Shown here: piece after piece, positions 1 to 8,913 of the stretch | Position numbering within the stretch: position 1 is the first letter of the stretch | Layout of the letters: each line of letters starts with the position of its first letter | DNA from: Ipomoea triloba | Taxonomy: Eukaryota; Streptophyta; Magnoliopsida; Solanales; Convolvulaceae | Length of the DNA stretch: 64,000 bases | Assembly: GCF_003576645.1 (NCBI RefSeq) | Contig: NC_044931.1 | Coordinates: 3,704,615 to 3,768,614 of the forward strand | Direction of reading: 5' to 3' | Notes under the pieces: model-generated | Database searches by the model: none | What the model was told of the DNA's origin: nothing | The model's input: only the letters and a program-made list of their open reading frames with translations | Made by a program: the position numbers and the translations under genes

Positions 1-528
1 ATTGTGGATGGAATCCGAAGAAAGTTAAGTGACTTGGGAGGAACCTGGGTTGATGAGTTAGATCGAGTCCTGTGGGCGTACCGAACAACTCCTCGGAGAG
101 CAAACGGGGAGACCTCGTTCTCTTTGACTTATGGCTTTGAAGCCAAGGTACCTGCCGAAATTACTACCCCAACCCTTCGGGTGCTACAATACAATGACGA
201 TGAAAATGAAGAGAATCTGCAAGTGGAGAAAAACTTCCTTGAGGAAAGGAGGGACGTGGCGTATGGATGAATGGCTGAGTATCAGCAGTCGGTGAAACGT
301 TACTATGATAAAAGAGTGAAAGAGAAGAGGTTTCAGGAGGGAGATCTGGTCTTAAGGGATCGGAACGCCAGTCAACCTAATCAAGGCGGAAAGTTTGCAA
401 TCAAGTGGGAAGGTCCTTATCGGATTCGAGAAGTCGTTCGACCGGGAACATATCGTTTGGAGAGCCCGGAAGGTCAGGCTGTGGAAAGGAAGTGGAATGC
501 GATACACCTGAAGAAGTTCTTTCAGTAG
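1..528 (+). pseudogene. Ty3/gypsy integrase C-terminal part
   Basis: The reading frame enters from the left edge and ends at the stop at 526-528. It reads as the end of a Ty3/gypsy integrase: the catalytic-core tail (VLWAYRTTPRRANGETSF), then the spacer with MAEYQQSVKRYYDKRV, then a GPY/F-type module (KWEGPYRIREVV) and the typical ending AIHLKKFFQ. One in-frame TGA at 268-270 separates the halves, exactly where relatives usually have Arg before MAEYQ, so a CGA to TGA change is likely. The rest of the polyprotein lies outside the window. The tandem array and antisense ORF that follow are typical of the Tat side of Ty3/gypsy (family knowledge). Lineage assignment is tentative. Confidence 0.9.
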
Positions 529-617
529 AAGGTTAGGCTTTTAAAAGATTGTAATGAAAGGCATGAGTTTAATAGAATGATCTCTTTTGCGATATCTTAT
601 CTTGATTATACCAACTT

Positions 618-1310
618 GGCAGTCTGTCTGCCTTTGAGTGAGTTAGGTTGAGATAACCTAAGTCTCATTTCGATCTCCGGATCCTTATGAGTTTGGCAGT
701 CTGTCTACCCTTGAGTGAGTTAGGTTGAGATAACCTAAGTCTCATTTCGATCTTCGGATCCGTATGAGTTTGGCAGTCTGTCTACCCTTGAGTAAGTTAG
801 GTTGAGATAACCTAAGTCTCATTTTGATCTTTGGATCCGTATGAGTTTGGCAGTCTGTCTGCCCTTGAGTGAGTTAGGTTGAGATAACCTAAGTCTCATT
901 TCGATCTCCGGATCCTTATGAGTCTGGCAGTCTGTCTGCCTTTGAGTAAGTTAGGTTGAGATAACCTAAGTCTCATTTCGATCTCCAGATCCTTATGAGT
1001 CTGGTAGTCTGTCTGCCTTTGAGTGAGTTAGGTTGAGATAACCTAAGTCTCATTTCGATCGCCGGATCCTTATGAGTCTGGCAGTCTGTCTGCCTTTGAG
1101 TAAGTTAGGTTGAGATAACCTAAGTCTCATTTCGATCTCCGGATCCTTATGAGTCTGGTAGTCTGTCTGCCTTTGAGTGAGTTAGGTTGAGATAACCTAA
1201 GTCTCATTTCGATCTCCGGATCCTTATGAGGTTGGCAGTCTGTCTGCCTTTTGAGTGAGTTGGGTTGAAATAACCTAGGTTCTAATGATCTTCGGATCGC
1301 CTTTGAGTTG
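618..1310. repeat. 77-bp tandem repeat array (9 units)
   Basis: Starts of the word GGCAGTCTGTCT (or a one-base variant) fall at 618, 695, 772, 849, 926, 1003, 1080, 1157 and 1234, an exact 77-bp period. Units differ by a few substitutions and the last is degenerate. Each unit contains the hairpin TTAGGTTgagatAACCTAA. The array lies just downstream of the Ty3/gypsy pol stop, in the position of a 3' untranslated region. Confidence 0.97.
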
Positions 1311-1333
1311 GGTCGTTTATCTACTGTGAGGAA

Positions 1334-1556
1334 GGTTGAGAAGGCCTCCCAGACGAGTCCTCAACTGAGGGACTCGGGATCTATAAGTTAGGCAATTTAT
1401 CTGCTGTGATATAGGTTGAGAAAACCTACCAGATGAGTCCTCGACTGAGGGACTCGGGACGCATGAGTTTGGCAGTTTGACCATCCTGAAGTTAGGTTGA
1501 GAAAACCTACTCGACAGGCCCCCGACTGAGGGACTTGGCATACAGCTAAGGCAAGT
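1334..1556. repeat. Second, 80-bp tandem repeat (3 units)
   Basis: GGTTGAGA starts at 1334, 1414 and 1495, so the units are 80-81 bp. Each keeps the GGTTGAGA..CCT core of the 77-bp array but adds a second near-palindrome (GAGTCCTCGACTGAGGGACTC type). It appears to be a diverged relative of the neighbouring array. From here to about 1720 there is only AT-rich spacer. Confidence 0.85.
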
Positions 1557-1720
1557 GAATCCACGGTTGAAAAGTTAAGGCGAAGAAAAGACGGAATAAA
1601 GCTAAAGTAAGCAAATAAGAAGGAAAAGCAATTGTTTGTTCGAAGCATAAAAAGGCCTGAGATAGTCAAAAGAGGCCTGCCAAAAAAGTTCAAATAAAAC
1701 AAAAACGCAGCGAATATCTT

Positions 1721-2056
1721 TTAAGCCCCCGAGTTGCCACCAGATGTCTCCCCTTCCGTTGAGCCAGTAGGGGGAGGGTCGCTGGAGCTTCCATGGAGGC
1801 GAGAACGTTGCACTAGGCCGCCTTCCGCCGGCTCCTCCTCCTCTGATATGTTGAGCATTGAAGGCACAGGATTACGATCCATTCCCGCCAGAGCAGTCAA
1901 GTTGGCAGCAGAATTCAGATATGAGGAATCTATCGGAATTTGCCCGCCACTTGAGTTCTCCGGAGTGACCCTGTCGGTTTCTCCAGCCCCCTGTTGACGT
2001 ACGGGGGTAGCAGGAATGCGAGAAGGGAGCTCGGCTAGTGGTGCTAGAGGCCCCAT
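1721..2056 (-). pseudogene. Possible C-terminal tail of the antisense ORF
   Basis: This open frame overlaps the end of exon 2 by 13 bases in another frame (MGPLAPLAELPSRIP...). It is rich in Pro, Gly, Ser and Glu (for example ISEEEEPAEGG and PPPTGSTEGETSGG). It could be the original tail of the antisense protein after a one-base indel near 2050, or chance. No domain is recognisable. Confidence 0.35.
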
Positions 2057-2743
2057 GTCATTGGGTCAAAAGTCGGATCCCTCTCCAGAAGAACCGGGTA
2101 GATGTCACGTTGCATGTCCAAGGACCCCATGTGGTAATCCTCCTCCCCTAGGTCCGTCAGATAGAACCGGCCCTCATCAGAACTTAGCCACTCCATGGCC
2201 AGCAGCTTTAGCCTTGAGCGAATGTTGGCCACCACGTCCTCCTCAAAGGCTCGAGAAGACTTATAAGTAGCCACGGCTAAGTCCGTAGCCTCAGCACTCT
2301 TCTTCTTCTCCGCCTCTAGCTCCGACTCCAGTTGACCCACTCGGAGTGCCGAGTCGTCTAGCTCTTTCTCCCGCTTGTGAAGGTCGGCCCGTAGAGTTGG
2401 CACCAATTCCGCATCCGCCAGGAGAGGACTCATTTTCTTCCGCATTTCAGACTGGACAGCCAGAGCCTGCCATGTAACGAAAAAGTAAGGAGAACAATAT
2501 AAAATCCATGGAAGAACTTTTCGACATAAGTTTGTAGCTTACCCGGTATGAGTAGCGAGAGACACCCTCGAAGATCTTCTCGGAAGGATGACTTTCATAG
2601 TGAGCTGCGTCCTTGGGAAGGATAACTTTATCCAGCCAGTCATGCACTGGAAAAGCACCCTGAACGATGCCATCGTCGGCATCAATTTCAAGGCCGACAG
2701 CCTCCCTCTTGGCTGAAGGGGCTGGCAGAGAAGTAAGGTTCAT
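2044..2743 (-). CDS. Antisense spliced ORF of the Ty3/gypsy element
   Basis: On the strand opposite to pol, two coding blocks join across a 76-bp GT-AG intron (2467-2542). Exon 1 (2743-2543) starts MNLTSLPAPSAKREAV and ends with SRYSYR. Splicing continues in frame as ALAVQSEMRKKMSPLL into exon 2 (2466-2044), which stops after DPMTWGL. Exon 2 has a charged helical stretch likely to form a coiled coil (VGQLESELEAEKKKSAEATDLA). Length is about 207 codons if the ATG at 2743 is the start; the N-terminus may be truncated because the element seems to end there. Extra ORFs in either orientation between pol and the 3' LTR are known for Tat-lineage Ty3 elements. The function is unknown and I do not assign one. 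The intron is inferred from splice signals and frame continuity. Confidence 0.7.
2467..2542 (-). other. Predicted 76-bp phase-0 intron in the antisense ORF
   Basis: On the minus strand the donor is CGG|GTAAGC and the acceptor is CATGGCAG|GCT. The interior is T-rich, in contrast to the GC-richer exons. Removing it joins the two open frames without a stop. Confidence 0.7.
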
Positions 2744-2821
2744 ATGGTTTTTTCCTTTTTGTTTTGATTCATTGTAAATATTATTTGCAAGATTATATTA
2801 GATGAAATAATGAGAAATTTT

Positions 2822-3420
2822 AAATCTATATTATATATAAAAGTAAAATCCCCCTATTTCATTTTCCTGCCTAAACTTTTGTAGTCAATTAATTAAATAT
2901 TTTATTTGTCAAATAATTAATAAATTTTATTTGGTAAGAAAATGTAGAACATAAATCTATACTATATATAAAAGTAAAATCCTCCTATTTCATTTTCCTG
3001 CCCAAACTTTTGTAGTCAATTAATTAAATAATTAATTAATTATTGATCAAATAATTAATAAAGCTTATTTTGGTAAGAAAATGTAAAATGAAAATTAACT
3101 AATGTCTATTAATTGGTAATATTTTTTTTTATTCACGTATCAATACTATTAATAAAAAACTAATAAAGCTTAATAGGTAACAAAATTTTATTTACTAAAT
3201 TCTGAGAATAATTAAACCATTATAATTTTGGGAATAATGAAAACAAATAAGAAAATTCCTTGAAAATTATACGTAATTTTATAAGAAATAATAATTTATT
3301 AATTATTATTTACTCCAATAATGATAATTCAAATACTTATCTATACTTCTATATTTATACTACTATTAATAAAAATAAAATCATCCTTTGTAAAATTCCT
3401 ACCCAAACAATAGTAAAGAT
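2822..3420. repeat. AT-rich DNA with three diverged Helitron-like repeat units
   Basis: The word TAAATCTATAxTATATATAA followed by AAGTAAAATCC, a pyrimidine stretch and CCTGCCxAAAC occurs at 2821 and 2952 (131 bp apart). A more diverged version lies near 3355 (TATACTACTATTAATAAAA, then CCTACCCAAACAATAG). TCTATA...AAAAGT starts resemble 5' ends of plant Helitrons, but no convincing 3' hairpin plus CTRR end was found. The 3420-3860 stretch is AT-rich and shows no gene. Confidence 0.4.
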
Positions 3421-3863
3421 AAAATGAAAAAAAAAACGATATTACTAATTGATTGAAAACATAAAAAGATCCTAATGGAAAAGGAAATGAAAATCCGACA
3501 AATTGGAAAACGAAAATGATATTACTAATTGACTGAAAATTATTTAAAAACTTTTAAAAAATTGATTACACTTTCCTTTTGAAAAATTATACAAATTTAT
3601 AGTTCTCACATTCTCTACATACCTATAAATACATTCTTCATTTTGCATTGTCTCCCTCCTCTTTCCATGCTGGTGACTCTCTCATTCACTTCTATTACCT
3701 AGCTAGTAAGAAATCATATTAGAACTTTATAAATTGACATGTAATATTCATTATTATATAATTATATAATAGTTGACACTATATTTACTTTTTAAATTAT
3801 TTCACTTTATTTTTTCTATATTTATTTTAATAATAATATAATTGTTTAAATCATATTAAAAGA

Positions 3864-4124
3864 TCACTTTATGATAATAATTAATTGTCGTAGTAGAAAG
3901 CCGTCGTAAATCACCGCGAGAACGCCAAGGTCTTCACCGATCTGTCGGTGTGCAAGGAGAATAGGAGAAAATCCACATGTCGAATACGTGGAAATGGATG
4001 GGGGCGGAACGGGGAAACAAAGTTCGTGTGGATGAAGCAAAAGAAGGCAAAGGAGCACAAATTTAAGAAGATCAGAGTTCGTGTTGATGAAATCAATGTT
4101 TCATACAATATTTTCTATAAGAAT
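3864..4124. other. Unidentified GC-richer patch
   Basis: This segment is richer in G and C than its AT-rich surroundings and is open on both strands for about 65-85 codons. I recognise no protein family. It may be the remnant of a captured gene fragment or the interior of an unknown transposon. Confidence 0.3.
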
Positions 4125-4380
4125 AAGGGTCAAATAGGTCATCAAACTACACACCAAATTTCAATTAAGTCATCCAACTCAAAAATGCTACAATCAGGTC
4201 CCTGAACCGCACAAATTTAAACAATTGAACCTAAAGTGACCTGTTGACCGGATGATTAGATGACGTGGCAGTTACCAAATTATTATTATTTTTAATTATT
4301 TTAATAATTAAAAAAAACTATTACAAAAAAAAGTAATAATCTACCGGCCACCCCTTCCCCTCCAACGAAGGACCTGGCTT
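4125..4380 (+). repeat. Terminal-repeat-like block, left member of an inverted pair
   Basis: The segment starting GAATAAGGGTCAAATAGG reappears reverse-complemented at 14095-14331, with extended similarity through CAAACTACACACCAAATT, the AACAATTGAA-CTAAAGTGACCTGTTGA core, an AT-rich stretch and a CGGCCACC..CCTTCCCC block. Both copies point inward, as terminal inverted repeats would. The flanks show no matching target-site duplication, so two independent insertions are equally possible. Confidence 0.65.
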
Positions 4381-4383
4381 CCC

Positions 4384-4870
4384 AGTACAAAAAAATGCAA
4401 AAATAGCGACGGACGATTTCCATCGCAAAACAGTTTAGCGACGGATATTGCCCGTCGCTAAAATAAGTGTCGCTACATTTTAGCGACACAATATTTTTTC
4501 TTTAGATTTCCGTCGCTACATGAAAATCATCTGTCGCTATATTTCTCCCGACGAAGATTTGGACGCTGAAATTTGCGAGGGAATTTGCGACGAAAATTTC
4601 CGTCGCTACGTCTAACGACGGACTAACCGTTACCACACCCACAATATTTCCGTCGCTAGACTCCTACCGTGATGATTTGGTGACGAACTTTGTAAGGGAA
4701 TAGCTACGAATTTTTCCGTCGCTAGACTTAGCGACGAAAAATTTCGTCGCTATGGTCCGTCGCTACATGTAGTGACAAACTCGTCACTAATTTGTTTTAA
4801 TTATTTGAATTTGTTGTCATTTAGCTACAGTTTAGTGACGGAATTATCCGTCGCTAAATTTAACTACAGA
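4384..4870. mobile_element. CACTA-like transposon end with subterminal repeats
   Basis: The block opens with CAGTACAAAAAAATG, one base from the canonical CACTACAAAAA terminus. It then carries many copies of GCGACGGA and its complement TCCGTCGC in both orientations, for example TTTAGCGACGG...CCCGTCGCTAAA near 4433-4461. Dense short inverted subterminal repeats are a hallmark of plant CACTA (En/Spm) ends. No transposase and no partner end were found. From 4870 to 5199 the sequence is AT-rich. Confidence 0.55.
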
Positions 4871-5199
4871 TTTTCAGTCCATTGCTAAATTTAAATATTG
4901 TTTTAAAAAAAAAAAAAAGCTACCCACTAATTAATATCACATGCATGCTTTAAATCTATAATATAGTACCTGAATAATATAATTGTAAAATATATTTATA
5001 TATTATATCAAAACACATTCAAACTCAATCACAAATTCATAATAACAAAAGTGTTCTTGTGTAGTAAAGATTTGAAGGCTTAAAATGAATAAAAGCACTT
5101 TAAAGCAATATAAAGCAATGTTCATCACAACAGTGTTCATAGTTAGCTGAAATTCATTTTGTATACAAATTAAGTATATTTATATTACATGTCATTAAC

Positions 5200-5479
5200 C
5201 TTTCAAAGTCTTGAACCTCATTGTAAAGTTTTCTATTCTCTTCAAGCATTGTATGGTAATTCTGAGCAGCTTCTATTAGCCCCTTGAGATCAAATCCTAA
5301 TAAAAATAACAGGTTTATATCATCATTCAATTCTGGAAAAGATGAAATCAAACATCCACAAGTTAAGAATGAACAATAGGTTAGCCGATATTCTCACCAA
5401 AGTTGTATAGTTCTTCAGCATAGATCTCCTTGGTCCGCAAAACATCTTTTTTTAAAGACTCAAATGCCATTCTCAATGC
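5200..5479 (-). pseudogene. Kinesin-14 gene fragment (two exons and an intron)
   Basis: Two minus-strand exons are visible. Exon A (5479-5398, 82 bp) reads ALRMAFESLKKDVLRTKE then IYAEELYNF plus one base. Exon B (5296-5200) reads FDLKGLIEAAQNYHTMLEEN then RKLYNEVQD. The ENRKLYNEVQDLKG neck just before the motor domain is characteristic of plant kinesin-14 proteins. Splice sites are GTGAGA..TTATTAG between A and B, and AAAG|GTTAATG after B. Exon B is 97 bp where 96 bp is needed: an extra T in the QDL codon shifts the frame. No motor-domain exon follows. Because introns are retained, the fragment was copied as DNA, not RNA. Its position beside a CACTA-like end suggests transposon capture. It is not a working gene. 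Confidence 0.8.
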
Positions 5480-5554
5480 CTAACAAAACTTTAAAATGTC
5501 ATAATTAAGCATGATACTCAGTGATAAGGCATAATGTTGGTCCCGATAGGGTGG

Positions 5555-6126
5555 AAAACTGGAAAGGAAAGAGATTCATGAGTGAAGGATAAGATTTGAT
5601 CTTATCTCTCCAGCAAAGCCCCAGCAAAGCAAATCTCATCTGCAACAAAAAATCTTATCTTCAAAGATAAGATCCCCATCCTGACAGGGTCATGTCAGCG
5701 TTATCTTATCAGTTTGGCGTGTTGTATGAATTATTAGACAACTTTATTAAAAGGTAGCTTTACTTTATGTCAAGAAGGCCATCACACTTTGTCGGCCACA
5801 TGTATTGTAATAATTGTAAACAGCTGTATTGTATTTCGAGAACCATCCTTGATCCCTATAAAAGGAGGTTCAGGTTGCTTTGTAAGATATCGCAGTTTGA
5901 AATATAAAATTTCCCAGTTTGCAAAATATCATGAGTTTCTAAGTTTTTAGTTGAAGGTTTTGAATAGATTTATGGTTATGTTCCTGCTAAGTCTCAAGTA
6001 ATCTCTAACATGTAGAGAGGTTAGGAAGTGGTTCGAGAGTCTTGTTGTCATGCCCCGGAGAGGCTTTTAGTTTTCTCTCACCTTTGGTCCTGATTCTCCA
6101 CTGCTTTTAGAGACTCCCCGATTTGG
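5555..6126 (+). mobile_element. Petuvirus-like endogenous pararetrovirus fragment
   Basis: This segment matches 35457-36016 of the full-length element with scattered differences. It covers the last codons of the viral ORF, the 3' non-coding region, the TATA promoter (TATAAAA at 5857-5863) and the leader up to the primer-binding site, where it stops (GATTTGG, then LTR sequence GGGTGAATAG). It differs from the full copy by substitutions and a short CAAAGCCCCAG duplication near 5619, so it is an independent, older-looking integrant. It interrupts the family-1 LTR between GATAGGGTGG and GGGTGAATAGAC. Confidence 0.93.
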
Positions 6127-6649
6127 GGGTGAATAGACTTTTCTAACTTTCAAATATTATTATAACACTTTAACAGAGAGAATTCAAGTGAATAAATTCA
6201 ACTTGAATTGCACAACGGAAATAATAATACGGTAAAATGCTATAAACAAAATTACGTAGAAATGAAGAGCTTCACGACATGCACGTTGGAAACCTCTGGA
6301 ATAGGTCAACTAACAAGTATATAAAGTTTGGCTCGCATAGCATAACAACTAATAAGCTTGATGAGGATGAGGTTGAGTAGGAAATATGTCTTGTGCATGC
6401 AAAAGGTATGTCACGTGAATCTAGGAAGCTCTAGGATAATTAGTGTGACAAAGTGTAATGCATGTGATGATTAGATGAATAAATATGCATGCAGATATGT
6501 AAGCATATAAAGTAAATGGACACAAGGATTTATAGTGGTTCGGAGGTGATGTAATCCTCCTACTCCACTTTCTCCTTCCTCCAAGGAGAGATCCACAATC
6601 TTCAATCACCCAGATACAATAGTGAATCAATGCCCTTCTAGCACTCTGC

Positions 6650-6865
6650 TACTCCGAATGCCTTTGCACACAGCTACACTCAAACCCGAACGTCTTGCAC
6701 CCAGCTATGTTCACGAGCGTCTTGCACCCAGCTACGCTCAGTCTCCACGAGTGTTCTGCACAAAGCTGCACTCCTTTGAGTATTTCACACAAAGCTATTC
6801 AACCAAGTGTTTTGCACCCAGCTACACTTAGTTTCTCCCGAGTGTTTTTGCACAAAGCTACACTC
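6650..6865. repeat. Degenerate short tandem repeats within family-1 LTR
   Basis: About seven units of 27-37 bp share the core TTGCAC(C/A)(C/A)AGCTA(C/T)..CTC. The same repeat occurs in the related LTR fragment at 40140-40300. Confidence 0.8.
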
Positions 6866-7449
6866 CTACAGTTTATTTTAAGAAATAAAAGTATTTTTTT
6901 CTAAGACTTGATTTCTCTCGTGTTTAGCTCAATACTTAGCACTTGCTCAATCTTTTTTTTTTTGGTGGATAGCACTTGCTCAATCTGATATCACTTGTTG
7001 TGCTCTCAATGCTATTATTGTGTCCGTATTCTCAACCCCTTTGTTAGTTCCGCGTACTTGTCATCAAGTCTTCTTGGGTTTATATAGCTAAATTAGCTAT
7101 TTACCCGTTATGTTTATTCAGAGCATTAAATGCCTTCAGATGATCTTTATCAACTTTGATGGCTCTGTCAGATGAATTTGAATATTTGCTTCTGATAATC
7201 CTCCAACGTTCTTCTTCAATCACTAACATAATTTTCCTTGTAACTTGTAGCCATCCATCCTTGACTTTGGTAATGTGAACACTTGACTTTGTTCATAATC
7301 CATAAGTCAGGTTGCTCTGAAATATATCTGTTTGGTGACTCTTGCTTGAGCATAATTAATGCCACCGAAAAGTACTCTGACTTTTCTCAAAATGATCTTC
7401 AGCTCCATGTAGCAAGAATATTTGAATTCACCTTTTAGGAGTCATCCTC

Positions 7450-7985
7450 ATGCCTTATTTAGGAAAAATAATATTTACCTTTTTAGAAGTGTTGTAGGCA
7501 GTGTTGGACTCCTTTTGAAATAAATAGGTCATCCTATTTAATTGATCACGCGATACTTAGCCTCAAAATGAATTTATTTCTTCCCCCTTTGGATGATACA
7601 TAATTCTTCCTCCTTGCATGAAATAATAGGTAGGTCATCCTCATCCTCAATTTTAATCTTCCAAAAAGCAAGCAAGTCATCCTCTTTCCATTTGAAGTCA
7701 CGGTCATCCTCTCCATCAATTAATGTGATTGACCTTTTTGCGTGGATCTTTATTTAGCCTTGAAACCAAGTCATCCTCATCCTCAATTTTAATCTTCCAA
7801 AGGTTAAGTCATCCTCATCCTCAATTTTGAATTCCAAAGGCTAAGTCATCCTCACATTAAGCCTTCTTTAAATGTTGCTAGTCATCCTCATCACCAATAT
7901 TAAAGAGTAAGGTCATCCTTCCCCTTTTAATCTTTGCAAGTCATCCTCATAACCAAAATAAATCTTAAAGCAAGTCATCCTCCAT
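7450..7985. repeat. Dispersed GTCATCCTC repeats within family-1 LTR
   Basis: GTCATCCTC (or one mismatch) occurs about a dozen times, several times within the longer unit GTCATCCTCATCCTCAATTT. Spacing is irregular, 25-60 bp. Confidence 0.85.
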
Positions 7986-8229
7986 TTTGATTTTTCCACA
8001 CGGTCAACTTTTTATTTTTGATTTTAAGTAATAATTTATTTATTTTTTTATTATGAGATAGATATTATGAGTTTTATTTTTTTATTTGACATCTGAAACC
8101 AGTCGGCCACTTTTATTATTTTTTATTTTTTATTTTTTTATGAGATAGATATTATTTTGTTGTGATTATTTTATTTTTTGGATTGTATATTTGTTATAAA
8201 TGTTGTTACATTTAAACAAATTAATTAAA

Positions 8230-8411
8230 ATATTCAATTATATAATTCTGTTCATTTTCCTACCCATTTTCTGGAAAATGAGCCAAACACACCAACACAG
8301 TTTTCTGTTCTGCAGCCAAACACAAGAAATGAAAATGTTTTCTAGAAAATGACTCATTTTCCAGAAATCATTTTCCAGAAACCATTTTCCTGCTTTCCAA
8401 ACACACCCTTA
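8230..8411. mobile_element. MITE-like fragment
   Basis: One end is CCAAACACACCCTTA (8397-8411), as in Tourist-like MITEs. The interior has repeated TTTTCCAGAAA/TTTCTGGAAAA blocks. The opposite terminus is not recognisable. Confidence 0.4.
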
Positions 8412-8518
8412 ATCGACTAGGCTTGTACTCTAGGTAATCCTATACTAGACTCAAAATAAAATTGGGGTCTAATATTACATTTTTGGTTCATCAAAACAAT
8501 TACAATATAATCCTAACA

Positions 8519-8533
8519 ATTTTCCCCTTTTTG
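8519..8533 (-). other. Polypurine tract of family-1 element
   Basis: On the minus strand CAAAAAGGGGAAAAT lies directly before the LTR start TGTTAGG. This is the expected plus-strand priming site. The spacer 8535-8913 between it and the 3' ORF is AT-rich and non-coding. Confidence 0.85.
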
Positions 8534-8913
8534 ATGATACCAAATCCTATACCCGAACATTTTGACTTAGTCCAATCAAAAATTGATTTTTCATTTTTCT
8601 AATTTTATTTTGACTAGCCAATTTGATGAGTTTACAATAAATTGGACCTACATGCTTTATAATTAGACACACACGAGAGATTGCAATGTTTTGAGATTTT
8701 GATGTCAATTTTAATCTTTTCTTAATAATTCTTTTTCACCCTCAAATTGCATGTTACAAAATTTAAAGCTTGTGTCTAACATTAAAGCAATAAAACAACA
8801 AAAATATAACCACTAAAATTAACAATTTATACCATAAAATTTTAATATCAAATAACAAGCCATAGTGACAAATTGTAATAGTGGTACGTACATAACATAC
8901 TAGAAGCTAGAAA

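Larger units (their letters stand above)
5535..8518 (-). mobile_element. 3' LTR of family-1 Sirevirus-like copia element
   Basis: Read on the minus strand, the LTR starts TGTTAGGATTATATTG at 8518 and ends GGGACCAACA at 5535. It is preceded by a polypurine tract. Its ends match those of the Sirevirus copies in 40752-55209 (TGTTAGG...GGGACCAACA). The total is 2,984 bp, of which 572 bp is an inserted pararetrovirus fragment, leaving about 2.4 kb. It contains two internal repeat zones (6650-6865 and 7450-7985). The same family recurs as a fragment at 39838-40751. Confidence 0.85.

Noticed and set aside
5200..5479. A working kinesin gene
   Set aside because: Only two exons, a frameshift in exon B and no motor-domain exon nearby.
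6622..6904. Short plus-strand ORFs of about 70 codons
   Set aside because: They are produced by the tandem LTR repeats (GCACAAAGCTACACTC units) and recur at 40126 for the same reason.
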